Shown here: in pieces, positions 17,952-27,110 of the stretch
Layout: each line of letters begins with the position of its first letter
How positions within the stretch are numbered: position 1 is the stretch's first letter
Assembly: GCF_900105045.1 (NCBI RefSeq)
Contig: NZ_LT629739.1
Span: 2,790,001-2,854,000, forward strand
Source: Brevibacterium picturae
GTDB lineage: Bacteria; Actinomycetota; Actinomycetes; Actinomycetales; Brevibacteriaceae
Direction of reading: 5' to 3'
DNA: 64,000 nt
Notes under the pieces: model-generated
Seen by the model: only the letters and a program-made list of their open reading frames with translations
Told to the model about the DNA's origin: nothing
The model's database searches: none
Position numbers and translations under genes: made by a program

Positions 17952-18629
17952 ATGAACCGCACCGGACGACACTCAGCCCGAATTCTCACGCAATCTTCAG
18001 CCTTGGCCTTTGCCGCCGTACTGGCGTTGTCAGCCTGCGGCACCGAAGACCCGGCGGCGGGTGAGGCACCCGACGATGCGGCCCCCAGCCAAGAGCAGAA
18101 TGAAGCACTCGAAGCAGAAGAGACTCCAGAAGAGACCGCAGAGCCGGAAAGCACCGGTGCGGCTGTCGAAGGCGCTGAGGCCGAGGGCACCGAGGTGAAG
18201 GTCGGTGCAGAGTTCACCGACAAGGAGACCGGAGACGTGGTCACCATCGTGTCCGCGGTGCGCAACAACCCCACCGAATTCTACGAAGCGGCTGACAACC
18301 CTGACGGAGAGATGGTCTATATCGAAGTGAAGGTTGTGCCTGGGAAGAGCTATGGCGGCACCATCAGCGCGTCGGATTTCTACCTCGACAGTGCAGGCGA
18401 AGAGACCAACTACGCAGCGAGCGCGAAAGACGAACTCGAAGCCGCTGGTTATGAGTATTTCGAACGCGCGCCACGTCGCGATGGAGAGCACACGGGCTAC
18501 ATTCCGATCTACGTGAGTGAAACGGCAGCCGAGCTCAAAGGGTCCTACATTCGTCCCGAGGCGAAGGTGATCGGCGAAGACAAGAAGGTGCCGGAGTTCA
18601 AGTCCGAGTTCGAGGTCCCCGCCGCTTAG
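17952..18629 (+). CDS. secreted lipoprotein, DUF4352-like
   Basis: A 225-residue protein. The signal peptide ends with lipobox LSAC (Cys about residue 29), so it should be anchored on the outer face of the membrane. Residues 30-80 are an acidic Glu/Ala/Pro linker. The rest is a beta-rich domain resembling DUF4352 immunoglobulin-like domains (start VKVGAEFTDKETGDVVTI). Start ATG 17952 has GAAAGGGAAA upstream; the longer frame is not signal-like. It stands alone between the tRNA and a convergent gene. DUF4352 is my best match, with moderate certainty. Confidence 0.82.
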   Translation: MNRTGRHSARILTQSSALAFAAVLALSACGTEDPAAGEAPDDAAPSQEQNEALEAEETPEETAEPESTGAAVEGAEAEGTEVKVGAEFTDKETGDVVTIVSAVRNNPTEFYEAADNPDGEMVYIEVKVVPGKSYGGTISASDFYLDSAGEETNYAASAKDELEAAGYEYFERAPRRDGEHTGYIPIYVSETAAELKGSYIRPEAKVIGEDKKVPEFKSEFEVPAA

Positions 18630-18679
18630 GCTGTCAGCGGCGAGGAGAGCGTTCAGTGAGAGGTCCCAACACGACAGTC

Positions 18680-20695
18680 CTACCCGTCCACGCCGCGTTT
18701 GAACACGAGCATGAGAGAGCGCATGCTCAGCACGAAGCCGCCGAAGAGCAGGACGAATCCGAAGAACGCGTAGAGGTGGATGCCCTCGGTCAGCAGCGGT
18801 CCCTGTTCGCTGGTGATGAGCATGATCGATCCCAGGACGGCGGCACCGGCCAGGACGGCGACGATGAGCTGCTGGAACAGGCTCGTGAGGAACCGTCGAT
18901 CGGACGTGTTCTCCAGCACGCGCATGTTCATTGAGAACCGGCCCTGCTCGAGGTCCTCGGTGATCTTGTTGAGCCGCCGAGGCAGGCGGTCGATCATCGG
19001 CAGGATCTGCATCGCACGTCTCTGGAACTCGTCGGTGATCTTCGTGGACTTCAGTTTGCTGCGCATGAGGCGGTTGCCCTCATGGCGGGCGACGGCGACC
19101 ACGTCGAAGCTCGGATCGATGACGAGGAGTGCTCCCTCGACCGAGGCAAGGGCGCGGAAGGCCGCACTGATCGGGGCCGGAACGGAGAACCGGTGAGCCA
19201 GGACCAGGTTGAACAGGTCATCGAAGAGCTTCTGCCCGTTGGCCGACCGGGATCCGCCGCCGTAGCGGGTGAGCAGTTCGCCGACCGCACGTTCGACGGC
19301 TCGGTCATCGAGGTTCTCGGGGCGCCCGAGGAGTTCGATGAGTGAATCAGTGGCTCCGGCACTGTCGTTCTGGTCGATCGAGTAGAGCATGAGGCCCAGG
19401 GCGGTCTGCGTTCCCGGGTCGAGTCTGCCGACCGCACCGAAGTCCAACAGTCCCAGGCCACCGTCGGGCATGATGAAGATGTTGCCCGAGTGCAGGTCGG
19501 CGTGGAAGACGCCGTCGGTGATGATCTGTTCGAGTGTTGCCCCGAGCAGGGTGGTAGCTAATGCCTTCCGCTCTTTCGCGGAGAGTTCGGCCAGGGTCTT
19601 TCCTGCCGAGGACACCGGATGCCCGGGCAGTTTGTCCATGATGAGGAGCCGCTCGCTGGAGAACTCCGGGTAGCCGTGGGGCACGGTGACGGAGAACTTC
19701 CCCGACCGCGACAGAGTCTGTTCGATGGTGCGCATATTGTCGAGCTCGATCCGATAGTCGAGCTCCTCCTCGAGGGAATTGGCGAATCCCTTGGCGAGGT
19801 TCTCGATTCCCAGATTCTGTCCCCACACCGTCGTCTTGTTCAGCCAGCTGGCCAGACGCAGAATGATGTCGAGGTCCTGATTGACCTGGTTGAGGGCCTT
19901 CGGTCGCTGGACCTTGACGATGACATCGGTGCCGTCGAGCAGAGTTGCCTCATGGACCTGGGCCACGGATGCAGCGGCCAGAGGAGTTGCGTCGATGCGG
20001 GAGAAGACGTTGTCCAGGGGCTGGCTCAGACGCTCTTCGATCGCCGGTTCGATGACAGACCAGGGTTCGGGGGAGACCTGTGTCTGCAGCGTCTCCAATT
20101 CGTGGATGTAGCTAGGAGGCAGCACATCGCGGCGGGTGGAGAGCATCTGCCCGAGCTTGACGAAGGTGACCCCGGCTTCGGCCAGTGAGTCCTTGAGCGC
20201 GCGAGCCGTCTTCGCCTCACGCCTCGGGGCCGCACCCCGACCGAAGCCGCGGATCTGGGAGCCCAAGCCGTGGCGAACGGCGATCGACACGACCTCGGCG
20301 TAGCGTCGGCCGCGTCGCCGGCGTGCCTTCCAGCCGAAGAACAGCGACTGCGGGCCGGGCAACGATCCGGTCGGGAACGCCGCTTCGATGACGACGAGAG
20401 CTCCGACGCCCAGAGCGAAGATCCACCCGGTCGCCAACAGCAGCAGCATGAGAGCAACCCCCGGTGCCACCTCGAGACCACCGGGGTTCTGCCCTGACCC
20501 GGCACGATAGAGGTATTGGACCGTGACCGCCATGACGGCGCTCATCACCAGACCCACTCCGATGGTCCGCGGCCAGCCCGTCGGGACTCCGACGACGCGT
20601 CGCACCACCGTGGCAGCCAGCCACGACTGCAGGAGGAGGAACAGCAGGGCGGCGATGCTCAGCAGCACCAAGGCTCCGAAATCGAGGGCCGCCAT
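18680..20695 (-). CDS. ABC1/AarF/UbiB-family atypical kinase
   Basis: A 671-residue membrane protein. Membrane helices lie in the first 115 residues and again at the C-terminus (last 60 residues). In between is the ABC1 kinase-like domain with the KxGQ motif KLGQMLSTRRDVLP, the alanine-rich loop AAASVAQVH, the lysine in VIVKVQRP, the catalytic region HADLHSGNIF and DFGAVGRLD. Family members support isoprenoid quinone or lipid metabolism as unorthodox ATP-binding proteins. ATG 20695 has GGAAGGAAAGG upstream and is preferred over GTG 20713. Confidence 0.92.
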   Translation of the reverse strand: MAALDFGALVLLSIAALLFLLLQSWLAATVVRRVVGVPTGWPRTIGVGLVMSAVMAVTVQYLYRAGSGQNPGGLEVAPGVALMLLLLATGWIFALGVGALVVIEAAFPTGSLPGPQSLFFGWKARRRRGRRYAEVVSIAVRHGLGSQIRGFGRGAAPRREAKTARALKDSLAEAGVTFVKLGQMLSTRRDVLPPSYIHELETLQTQVSPEPWSVIEPAIEERLSQPLDNVFSRIDATPLAAASVAQVHEATLLDGTDVIVKVQRPKALNQVNQDLDIILRLASWLNKTTVWGQNLGIENLAKGFANSLEEELDYRIELDNMRTIEQTLSRSGKFSVTVPHGYPEFSSERLLIMDKLPGHPVSSAGKTLAELSAKERKALATTLLGATLEQIITDGVFHADLHSGNIFIMPDGGLGLLDFGAVGRLDPGTQTALGLMLYSIDQNDSAGATDSLIELLGRPENLDDRAVERAVGELLTRYGGGSRSANGQKLFDDLFNLVLAHRFSVPAPISAAFRALASVEGALLVIDPSFDVVAVARHEGNRLMRSKLKSTKITDEFQRRAMQILPMIDRLPRRLNKITEDLEQGRFSMNMRVLENTSDRRFLTSLFQQLIVAVLAGAAVLGSIMLITSEQGPLLTEGIHLYAFFGFVLLFGGFVLSMRSLMLVFKRGVDG

Positions 20696-20823
20696 GAGCA
20701 CCTTTCCTTCCACAGCGGGGGAGTCCGAACGTCAAGGACCGGTCATGATCAGCCTAATCGCTTCGCTGCGGTTCGAGCGGCTGCTCAGCCGGTGTGTGCC
20801 TGCTGCGGTCGACGCGGCAGGGC

Positions 20824-22146
20824 TCAGCGCCGTCGTCTGCTGGGCAGTCCGATCTGCTTGGACCAGATGATGATCCACACGGCGCCGAGGGTGGCAAAGA
20901 GTCCTGGGAACATGACTCCGAGGCGCAGCGAGGCGATGGTGATGACCAGCGAGACGACGGTCGGGCCCGCCAGCTTGCCGCCGTTGGAGAAGATTGCCCA
21001 GATCCCGAGGAAGCGGGCGCGTCCGACGGTCGGAGACAGGTCGGCGCCGATCGTCATGTTGATTCCGGCACCCAGTCCGTTGCCCACGGCCATGATCGCC
21101 GCGGCTGCGATCATGCCGACCAGGTCCGGGCGCAGCACCATGACCACGAAGCCGGCCCCGAAGATCGTCAGGCACGCGACCATGGTCGTGGTCCGGCCAA
21201 GGTGGTCCTTGATGTAGGCGCCGAGGAACATGAAGATGAGCTCGAGGCCCGACCCGAAGGCGATGAGCAGTGAAATCGAGGACTCTTCCAGGCCGATCTC
21301 AACGCCCCACAGCTGGACCACCACAGGTTGGGCCGACCTGGCCACGGTCAGGGCGATCATCGAGATCCCGACGAGGATCACGGCCTTCCACCTCACCTTG
21401 AGACGAGGGCGGGGCGGCTTTCGGGATTTCTGTGCAAGCGCCTCGGCGAGGGTGGGGTCCGTCGCTGCGTCGGCGGTGGGAGGGCCGTCGGCGGACGAAT
21501 TCGCGTCGGACGAATTCGCGTCGGACGAATTCGCGTCCGATGAACGCCGAGGAGGGGGATTCCCGCGGTCGGAGTACCCGGGGATCTGGGCGATGGGCAG
21601 GGCCATGATGACGATGGCCGCGACAGAGACGACGGCGGAGAAGACGAAGACCGACCAGAGCGGGAAGACGAGCATGAGGCCGGCGCCGACGATCGGTCCG
21701 ATGAGATTGCCCACGCGCTGAGTCCCGCCCAGCGCGGTCATCGCCTTCGAGAGGTCCTGGGGTGGCATCACCTCGGCGACGACGGCCTGCCGGGCCAGAT
21801 TCCACACATCGGAGACCGGCGCGAAGAGCATGAGCGCCACCGTGTAGAGGACGAGGGAAGCAGGCGTCTCCCACACGAAGGCGGCGACGATCCCGCCGAG
21901 GACGATGACCGCGGCGATCGTGGCCACAAGCATGGCCCGGAAATCGCCGAGGCGGTCGACGAGAATCCCCGCCGGCACCGTCGCGACAAGGGACACTGCT
22001 CCCATGATGCCGACGACGGCGGCGGCGAAGGAGGAGCTCGACCCTAGGTTGAGGGCACCGAGGACCATGACTGGGAGGACCGCGCCCAGGCCGACGGCGA
22101 AGAGGAGTGACGGTGCGAGGACCGGCCACACGATGGGTTTGAGCAC
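20824..22146 (-). CDS. MFS transporter
   Basis: A 440-residue major facilitator protein with about 12 membrane segments. The TM2-3 loop signature reads GILVDRLGDFRAML. The central loop between TM6 and TM7 is long and disordered and contains three tandem SDANS words encoded by a 15-bp repeat. The GTG start at 22146 lies 6 nt after TAGACT on the minus strand, indicating a leaderless mRNA. An exporter role is likely, with no substrate evidence. Confidence 0.88.
   Translation of the reverse strand: MLKPIVWPVLAPSLLFAVGLGAVLPVMVLGALNLGSSSSFAAAVVGIMGAVSLVATVPAGILVDRLGDFRAMLVATIAAVIVLGGIVAAFVWETPASLVLYTVALMLFAPVSDVWNLARQAVVAEVMPPQDLSKAMTALGGTQRVGNLIGPIVGAGLMLVFPLWSVFVFSAVVSVAAIVIMALPIAQIPGYSDRGNPPPRRSSDANSSDANSSDANSSADGPPTADAATDPTLAEALAQKSRKPPRPRLKVRWKAVILVGISMIALTVARSAQPVVVQLWGVEIGLEESSISLLIAFGSGLELIFMFLGAYIKDHLGRTTTMVACLTIFGAGFVVMVLRPDLVGMIAAAAIMAVGNGLGAGINMTIGADLSPTVGRARFLGIWAIFSNGGKLAGPTVVSLVITIASLRLGVMFPGLFATLGAVWIIIWSKQIGLPSRRRR
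21494..21538. repeat. 15-bp tandem repeat inside MFS gene, three copies
   Basis: GACGAATTCGCGTCG repeats at 21494, 21509 and 21524 (the last copy ends in C). It encodes the SDANS words of the central loop and keeps the reading frame, so copy number could vary without inactivating the gene. Confidence 0.85.
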
Positions 22147-22152
22147 CTGGTC

Positions 22153-22158
22153 AGTCTA
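22153..22158 (-). promoter_or_regulatory. -10 box TAGACT, leaderless MFS gene
   Basis: TAGACT on the minus strand ends 6 nt before the GTG start at 22146, with no Shine-Dalgarno. Confidence 0.6.
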
Positions 22159-22277
22159 GTCGCCTGCATCGCTGCACAGATCGGCCCGCCGGTGGCAGGG
22201 GATCTTGCTGGCCGGCGGTCTACACTGTCCCCAGCGAGAACTCGTCCCACCCGTGCCCCTATGCGAAAGTGATCGAC

Positions 22278-23468
22278 ATGATCAGTCCAGCGGTGCAGCC
22301 GAGCAGATTCCGACTCGTTCCGATGCGCCCTCGTGACCCCGGTGAGGACTCTCGGGCGGCGAGTTCGCTCGAGCTCTTCTTCGACCTCGTCTTCGTTATT
22401 GCGGTGTCCATCGCGGCGACGAACCTGCATGAGGCGGTCACGACGGGCCACCTCGGCGACGGTCTGGCCAAGTACCTCATGGTCTTCTTCGCGATCTGGT
22501 GGGCGTGGATGAATTTCACGTGGTTTGCGACCTCGTTCGACACCGACGACTGGCTCTACCGGGTGTTGACGATCGTGCAGATGGGCGGTGTGCTCATCCT
22601 CGCTGCAGGCATCGGACCGGCCTTCGCCGACGACAACTTCCTCATCGTCATCCTCGGCTACATCCTCATGCGCGTGGTCATGATCGCGCAGTGGCTGCGA
22701 GCCTCGCGGCATGCGGGTGAGGCACGACGGGCGACGCTGATCTATGCTTGCGGAATCGGCATCGTGCAGGTGTTGTGGGTGGCGTGGATGAGCATCGACG
22801 CTCCCATGGCATCGGTGGTCGTCTTCCTCGCCCTCGTCCTCGCCGAGGTGGCCATCCCCGTCATTGCGGAAGCGCGGGGGACGACGCCCTGGCATCCCGA
22901 GCACATCACCGAACGCTACGGCTGCTTCACGATCATCGTCCTCGGCGAGTCCATGTTGGCCTCGGCGAATGCGGTGTTCGGGGCGTTCGAGGACAGCGAG
23001 GACATCGTCTCTTTGGTGTCTCTGGGCGTCCTCAGCCTGCTCGTGACTGCGGCGATGTGGTCGATCTACTTCTGGCCGCCTCACCACCGCGCGATCGGCG
23101 GCCTCGGCGGCTCACTCACCTACGGCTATGGTCACTACGTCATCTTCGCCGCCGCTGGGGCGTTCTCCGCAGGGGTCGGCATCGAGGTCGACTCGCAGCT
23201 GGGCGACAGCGCGCTCGACCCGGTGCTTGCGACCTTCACGGTGTCCGTGCCGATCGCCGTCTTCGTTCTCGGCGTGTGGGTGCTGGCGATCAGACCCAAC
23301 GCCGGCGGGGCCGTCAACACGATCGTGCCCGTCTGCGCGGTCCTCGTCCTCCTCGATCCGATCATCCCAGTCCCGACGTTCCTCACGACCTTCTTCATGA
23401 TCATCATCGTCATCACCCTCATCGTGGCCTCACCGAAGGAGGCCGCGCTCAGTACGGGAGGCCGATGA
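22278..23468 (+). CDS. low-temperature-requirement protein A (LtrA) family
   Basis: About 396 residues, polytopic, with roughly 10-12 membrane helices. The LtrA signature is present: a short Arg-rich N-terminus, then SSLELFFDLVFVIAVS, and later WHPEHITERYGCFTIIVLGES. LtrA was found in Listeria as needed for growth in the cold; its biochemical role is unknown. ATG 22278 is used, with GAAAG upstream; GTG 22269 would add three residues. TACACT at 22221-22226 is a likely -10 box. A four-codon mini-ORF (ATG 22261, stop 22272) precedes the gene. Its 3' end overlaps the convergent gene by 20 nt. Confidence 0.88.
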   Translation: MISPAVQPSRFRLVPMRPRDPGEDSRAASSLELFFDLVFVIAVSIAATNLHEAVTTGHLGDGLAKYLMVFFAIWWAWMNFTWFATSFDTDDWLYRVLTIVQMGGVLILAAGIGPAFADDNFLIVILGYILMRVVMIAQWLRASRHAGEARRATLIYACGIGIVQVLWVAWMSIDAPMASVVVFLALVLAEVAIPVIAEARGTTPWHPEHITERYGCFTIIVLGESMLASANAVFGAFEDSEDIVSLVSLGVLSLLVTAAMWSIYFWPPHHRAIGGLGGSLTYGYGHYVIFAAAGAFSAGVGIEVDSQLGDSALDPVLATFTVSVPIAVFVLGVWVLAIRPNAGGAVNTIVPVCAVLVLLDPIIPVPTFLTTFFMIIIVITLIVASPKEAALSTGGR

Positions 23469-23805
23469 AGTGCTTCATGTCGTGAGCCTTCGCCGCATCG
23501 ACTCTGCGGGCGATCTCGTCCGCGTCGGCTGAGGGGCGAAGCGCATGTCGCCGGCCGGCTTCGATCAGCCACACGCCGATGCGGACCATGACCCGGTTGA
23601 GTCCGTGGAGTCGCATCTCGGATGGCGGCGACAGCGGCTCGGCTGCTGCTTCGGATCTGTGCGGGGACGACGACCCTGCGCCGAGCAACGTTGGTGCTGG
23701 GTCGTCGAGGAAGATCTCACGGGTGATGGTCGTCGTGCGTTCGACGATCCTGCCAGGACCTCGCTGGAAGGTCGGTGGTCGGGCGGGGGTGATCGCCGTG
23801 CTCAT
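23449..23805 (-). CDS. unknown protein paired with ArsR-type regulator
   Basis: A 118-residue protein I do not recognise. The N-terminal half is Thr/Pro/Arg-rich. The C-terminal half holds a likely amphipathic helix (LNRVMVRIGVWLIEAGRR) and a second charged helix ending HDMKHFIGLPY. It starts at ATG 23805, overlapping the regulator stop (ATGA), so the two are co-translated. It might be a small membrane-associated or protein-binding partner of the regulator. Its end overlaps the ltrA end tail to tail. Confidence 0.7.
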   Translation of the reverse strand: MSTAITPARPPTFQRGPGRIVERTTTITREIFLDDPAPTLLGAGSSSPHRSEAAAEPLSPPSEMRLHGLNRVMVRIGVWLIEAGRRHALRPSADADEIARRVDAAKAHDMKHFIGLPY

Positions 23806-24431
23806 GATGGGGTTTCCTCTCCATCGATCAGGGGGAAGGCGTTGAACTGAATCTGCACCGGGCGGGATCCCGGGTCATTGCGACCGCGGAACTCGTCGAT
23901 GAGGTTCTGGGTCGTGTCGTGGAAGCGCTTTGCCACCTCGGCAAGCTGGTCCGAGGTCAGGTGAAGATAACTGGTCGTGTTGTCTGCGGCCTCCAGCCAT
24001 TCGGCGGACAGGCGATCCTCGTCGGTGGATCCGATGACGAAGTCCTCGAGCGCCCGGGCGCTGCTGCGGTTCCACTCTCGGATGACGAAGTCGGCAGCAG
24101 CATGCGACGCGGAATCTCGGCTCTCGTTCCGTGACGGAACGGTGACCGCCCCGGGGATCCGTTCCCACCACTTCTTCCTGCCTCCGGTGCCGCCCTCGAC
24201 CTGCCGGATGAAGTCGTGTCGAGCGAGCTGACGCAGGTGGTAGCTGGTCGATCCGGAGGATTCGCCGAGTCTGTCGGCCAGTGTCGTCGCCGTCTGCGGA
24301 CCGTATTTCGCCAGCGCATCATAGATCGCCATGCGCAGGGGGTGGGCGAGTCCCTTGAGCGCAGAGGATTCGATCCTGCGTGCGTGCTCGGGGTGCGAAC
24401 TGGGCTGAGGGTCGGGCTGCGAATCGGTCAT
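23802..24431 (-). CDS. ArsR-type winged-helix regulator
   Basis: A 209-residue protein. The N-terminal winged helix is visible as ALKGLAHPLRMAIYDALAKY, TATTLADRLGESSGSTSYHL and a wing around GGRKKWW. The C-terminal half is helical and of unknown ligand. It has no cysteines resembling an ArsR metal site, so a non-metal signal is likely. The start at ATG 24431 is 6 nt after TATCTT (24443-24438), so the mRNA is probably leaderless. The -10 box lies between two TTGCAA elements of the upstream array, which predicts autoregulation. The divergent neighbour is the secreted-type protease gene. Confidence 0.88.
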   Translation of the reverse strand: MTDSQPDPQPSSHPEHARRIESSALKGLAHPLRMAIYDALAKYGPQTATTLADRLGESSGSTSYHLRQLARHDFIRQVEGGTGGRKKWWERIPGAVTVPSRNESRDSASHAAADFVIREWNRSSARALEDFVIGSTDEDRLSAEWLEAADNTTSYLHLTSDQLAEVAKRFHDTTQNLIDEFRGRNDPGSRPVQIQFNAFPLIDGEETPS

Positions 24432-24432
24432 A

Positions 24433-24480
24433 TTGCAAAGATACAGTTGCAAAGGAATGTTTGCAATAGAATATTTGCAT
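24433..24480. promoter_or_regulatory. four TTGCAA-type elements at 14-bp spacing
   Basis: Palindromic TTGCAA occurs at 24433, 24447 and 24461, and TTGCAT at 24475, exactly 14 bp apart. The block is AT-rich compared with its surroundings. It covers the -10 of the ArsR-type gene and lies between that gene and the divergent protease gene. It is a strong candidate operator array. Confidence 0.75.
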
Positions 24481-24545
24481 GAAATCTGCCGTTCATTTCG
24501 CAGTCCTCCTGGTCGTTTCACAGTCGGGGATGAGACGCTGGTCAC

Positions 24546-25682
24546 ATGACTTGCCTTCACGTTGTCCCTCCCTACCTTCTCGATAGCCTCGCCGAACGCG
24601 GAGGTGAGAGGTTCCCGCGTGCGGCCCGTGCCGCACGCAGTGCTCGGATGTCCGATGAGTCCAGTCGCAGCCTGCGTGCCGAGGGACTGCGCTACACGCC
24701 GCTGGGGAGGGCCGCAGATGGTTCGGGCGAATCGCCCGCGGGGTCGCCGAGCGCGAAGCGATCCGTGGCTGCACACGCGAGCGCCGGGGTGGATCGCCTC
24801 ATCCACGATGCTCAGGGCACTGAGACCCTGCCCGGTGTCCTCGTCCGCAGCGAGGGCGAGGAGCCGGTGTCCGACGAGGCGGTCAATGAGGCCTATGACG
24901 GGCTCGGGGCCTCTTATTCGCTCTTCGCCGAGGCCTTCGAGCGCAAGTCGCTCGACGGCAATGGGATGCCGCTCATCGCCAGCGTCCACTACGGCCAGGA
25001 CTACGACAACGCCTTCTTCGACGGACGCCTCATGGTCTTCGGTGACGGAGACGGCGAGGTCTTCACCGGCTTCACCGGATCGCTGTCGATCATCGGCCAC
25101 GAACTCAGCCACGGGGTCATCAGCCACACTGCCGACCTCGAGTACTTCGGGCAGCCCGGTGCGCTCAATGAGCACTGCGCCGACGTGTTCGGCGCCCTGA
25201 CCGAACAGCACGATTCCGGACAGGACGCCGGTGACGCCACCTGGCTCATCGGTGCCGGAATCTTCACCCCCGAGGTCACCGGTCAGGCATTGCGCTCCAT
25301 GCTCGCACCCGGCACCGCCTACGATGACGATGTGCTCGGACAGGACCCGCAGCCCGACCATATGGACGACTTCGTCACCACGGATTCGGACAACGGCGGG
25401 GTCCATCTCAATTCCGGCATCCCCAATCGCGCCTTCGCGCTTGCGGCGACCCGCCTCGGCGGTCAAGCATGGGAGACCGTCGGCCAGGTCTGGTACGCCG
25501 TGCTGACCGGATCCGATATCACCACGCGCACCGATTTCGCGGGCTTCGCGGCCCTGACCATCGCCGAGGCGGTTGCGGCCTTCGGTGAGGGGTCCGACGT
25601 CCACGACGCCCTCGTTCAGAGCTGGGACGCCGTCGGCGTCACCCGGGGTGCAGGTCGGGGAAACGTGGGGAGCAGCTGGTGA
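24546..25682 (+). CDS. protealysin-like M4 metallopeptidase
   Basis: A 378-residue zinc protease. The active site is HELSHG (His185, Glu186, His189), with third ligand Glu209 in LNEHCADVFGAL and the downstream GGVHLNSGIPNRAFALAA. There is no signal peptide. As in protealysins, a short propeptide (about residues 1-60) precedes the catalytic domain, and these enzymes can stay inside the cell or leave by non-classical routes. The final TGA overlaps the GTG of the inhibitor gene. The upstream TTGCAA array suggests shared control with the divergent ArsR-type gene. Confidence 0.93.
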   Translation: MTCLHVVPPYLLDSLAERGGERFPRAARAARSARMSDESSRSLRAEGLRYTPLGRAADGSGESPAGSPSAKRSVAAHASAGVDRLIHDAQGTETLPGVLVRSEGEEPVSDEAVNEAYDGLGASYSLFAEAFERKSLDGNGMPLIASVHYGQDYDNAFFDGRLMVFGDGDGEVFTGFTGSLSIIGHELSHGVISHTADLEYFGQPGALNEHCADVFGALTEQHDSGQDAGDATWLIGAGIFTPEVTGQALRSMLAPGTAYDDDVLGQDPQPDHMDDFVTTDSDNGGVHLNSGIPNRAFALAATRLGGQAWETVGQVWYAVLTGSDITTRTDFAGFAALTIAEAVAAFGEGSDVHDALVQSWDAVGVTRGAGRGNVGSSW

Positions 25683-26038
25683 ATGAGGGCGGCGAATTCG
25701 GTCATCTCATCGTCGAGCGCAGCGGTGGAATCGGCGGACTCCTGCTCGTGTGGGACCTCGACATCGACTCGAGCGAACACCGGGAGAGTATCGGGCCGAA
25801 GGTGGCCGAGCTCCCGTGGGAGGGCGACTCGCAGCCCGAGGCGGCCGGCGGTGCCGGGGGTGAAGCCGGTGAGGAAGCGCGATCCCGCACGCAAGTGGAC
25901 CGCTATGTCTATGCCATCGAGAGTCGCTTCGGCCTGGTCCGCTTCGGTGAGGCTGAGATGCCGGGGGAGTGGAAGAGCCTCGTCGAGCAGGTCCGTGCGA
26001 TCGCCGAACCGCAGCGACGCAGGCCCGGCGCGACCTGA
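25679..26038 (+). CDS. emfourin-like protealysin inhibitor
   Basis: A 119-residue protein starting at GTG 25679 within the protease stop (GTGA). Beta-rich segments (FGHLIVERSGGIGGLLLVWD and RYVYAIESRFGLVRFGE) surround an acidic Gly/Ala/Glu loop. In Serratia, emfourin is encoded next to protealysin and inhibits it tightly. Coupled translation here would give protease and inhibitor together. The assignment relies on position, size and fold pattern. Confidence 0.78.
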   Translation: MNEGGEFGHLIVERSGGIGGLLLVWDLDIDSSEHRESIGPKVAELPWEGDSQPEAAGGAGGEAGEEARSRTQVDRYVYAIESRFGLVRFGEAEMPGEWKSLVEQVRAIAEPQRRRPGAT

Positions 26039-26140
26039 ACGACGCAGGACCGGAGAAAACCGAGTGTGATGCTGGGGGAGCGACTGCCCCACCGCTCCGA
26101 TCGATGTTGCATGACTGGTCCGATCGGCCTGAAAGTGCAA

Positions 26141-26146
26141 TAAGCT
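26141..26146 (+). promoter_or_regulatory. -10 box TAAGCT, leaderless kynA
   Basis: TAAGCT ends 7 nt before ATG 26154, with no ribosome binding site. Confidence 0.6.
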
Positions 26147-26153
26147 TGGTCGC

Positions 26154-27110
26154 ATGACTCATGACGACTCCACGGCAGCCAAGAACGAACGAGATCTCGA
26201 AGCGGGTATCCACACGGACCTGCGGTCGACGATGACCTATGGGTCCTACCTCAGCCTCGACCGTCTGCTGACATCCCAGCATCCGGTCAGTGAACCGGTC
26301 CACCACGACGAGCTGCTGTTCATCATCCAGCATCAGACCACGGAGCTGTGGTTCAAACTCGTCATCCACGAACTCCTCGACGCCCGCAGGCTCATCGCGG
26401 GCGACCAGCTCCAGCTCGCGCTCAAGCGCATCGCCCGCGTCAAGCACATTCAGAAGACCCTGACCGAGCAGTGGTCGGTGCTCGCGACGCTGACCCCGAG
26501 CGAATACGTCGGGTTCCGCGACGAACTCGGCCGGTCATCGGGCTTCCAATCCTGGCAGTACCGGGCCGTGGAGTTCCTGCTCGGCAACAAGAACGCCGAT
26601 ATGCTGCAGGTCTTCGACGGCGAACCCGAAGCCCGCGCGCAGCTTGAGACCTACCTCAACGAGCCGAGTGTCTACGACGAGTTCCTGCGCTTCCTCGCTC
26701 GCCGCGGACTCCCGGTTCCACAGCGACTGCTGGATCGGGACGTGAGCGTGGCACACACCTTCGACGAGGAGCTCCTCGACACCTTCCGAATCATCTACGA
26801 GAACCCGGAAACCTACTGGCTGGAGTACGAGAGCTGTGAAGAGCTCGTCGATCTCGAGGAGAACTTCCAGCTCTGGCGCTACCGCCACATGCGCACGGTG
26901 CTGCGGATCATCGGCATGAAGCGCGGCACCGGCGGGTCGAGTGGCGTCGGGTTCCTGCAGAAGGCGCTCGATCTCACGTTCTTCCCCGAACTCTTCGACA
27001 TCCGCACCGGCATCGAGAACGGCCCCGGCACCGCGACCGGAACGACCACGGCGGGCGGCCAGAACTCAGCGACCGGCCAGAACCCAGCGACCGGCTGCCC
27101 GGGGAGCTGA
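26154..27110 (+). CDS. kynA: tryptophan 2,3-dioxygenase
   Basis: A 318-residue haem dioxygenase that opens the indole ring of L-tryptophan to N-formylkynurenine. Conserved segments include [53 protein letters not shown] and the haem-ligand/substrate region [20 protein letters not shown]. The catalytic part ends at [10 protein letters not shown] Gly/Thr/Asn tail with repeated ATGQN words follows and is not usual for the family. The TGA stop overlaps the apparent start of the PaaX-type gene. A likely formamidase for the next step is convergent downstream. Confidence 0.95.
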   Translation: MTHDDSTAAKNERDLEAGIHTDLRSTMTYGSYLSLDRLLTSQHPVSEPVHHDELLFIIQHQTTELWFKLVIHELLDARRLIAGDQLQLALKRIARVKHIQKTLTEQWSVLATLTPSEYVGFRDELGRSSGFQSWQYRAVEFLLGNKNADMLQVFDGEPEARAQLETYLNEPSVYDEFLRFLARRGLPVPQRLLDRDVSVAHTFDEELLDTFRIIYENPETYWLEYESCEELVDLEENFQLWRYRHMRTVLRIIGMKRGTGGSSGVGFLQKALDLTFFPELFDIRTGIENGPGTATGTTTAGGQNSATGQNPATGCPGS

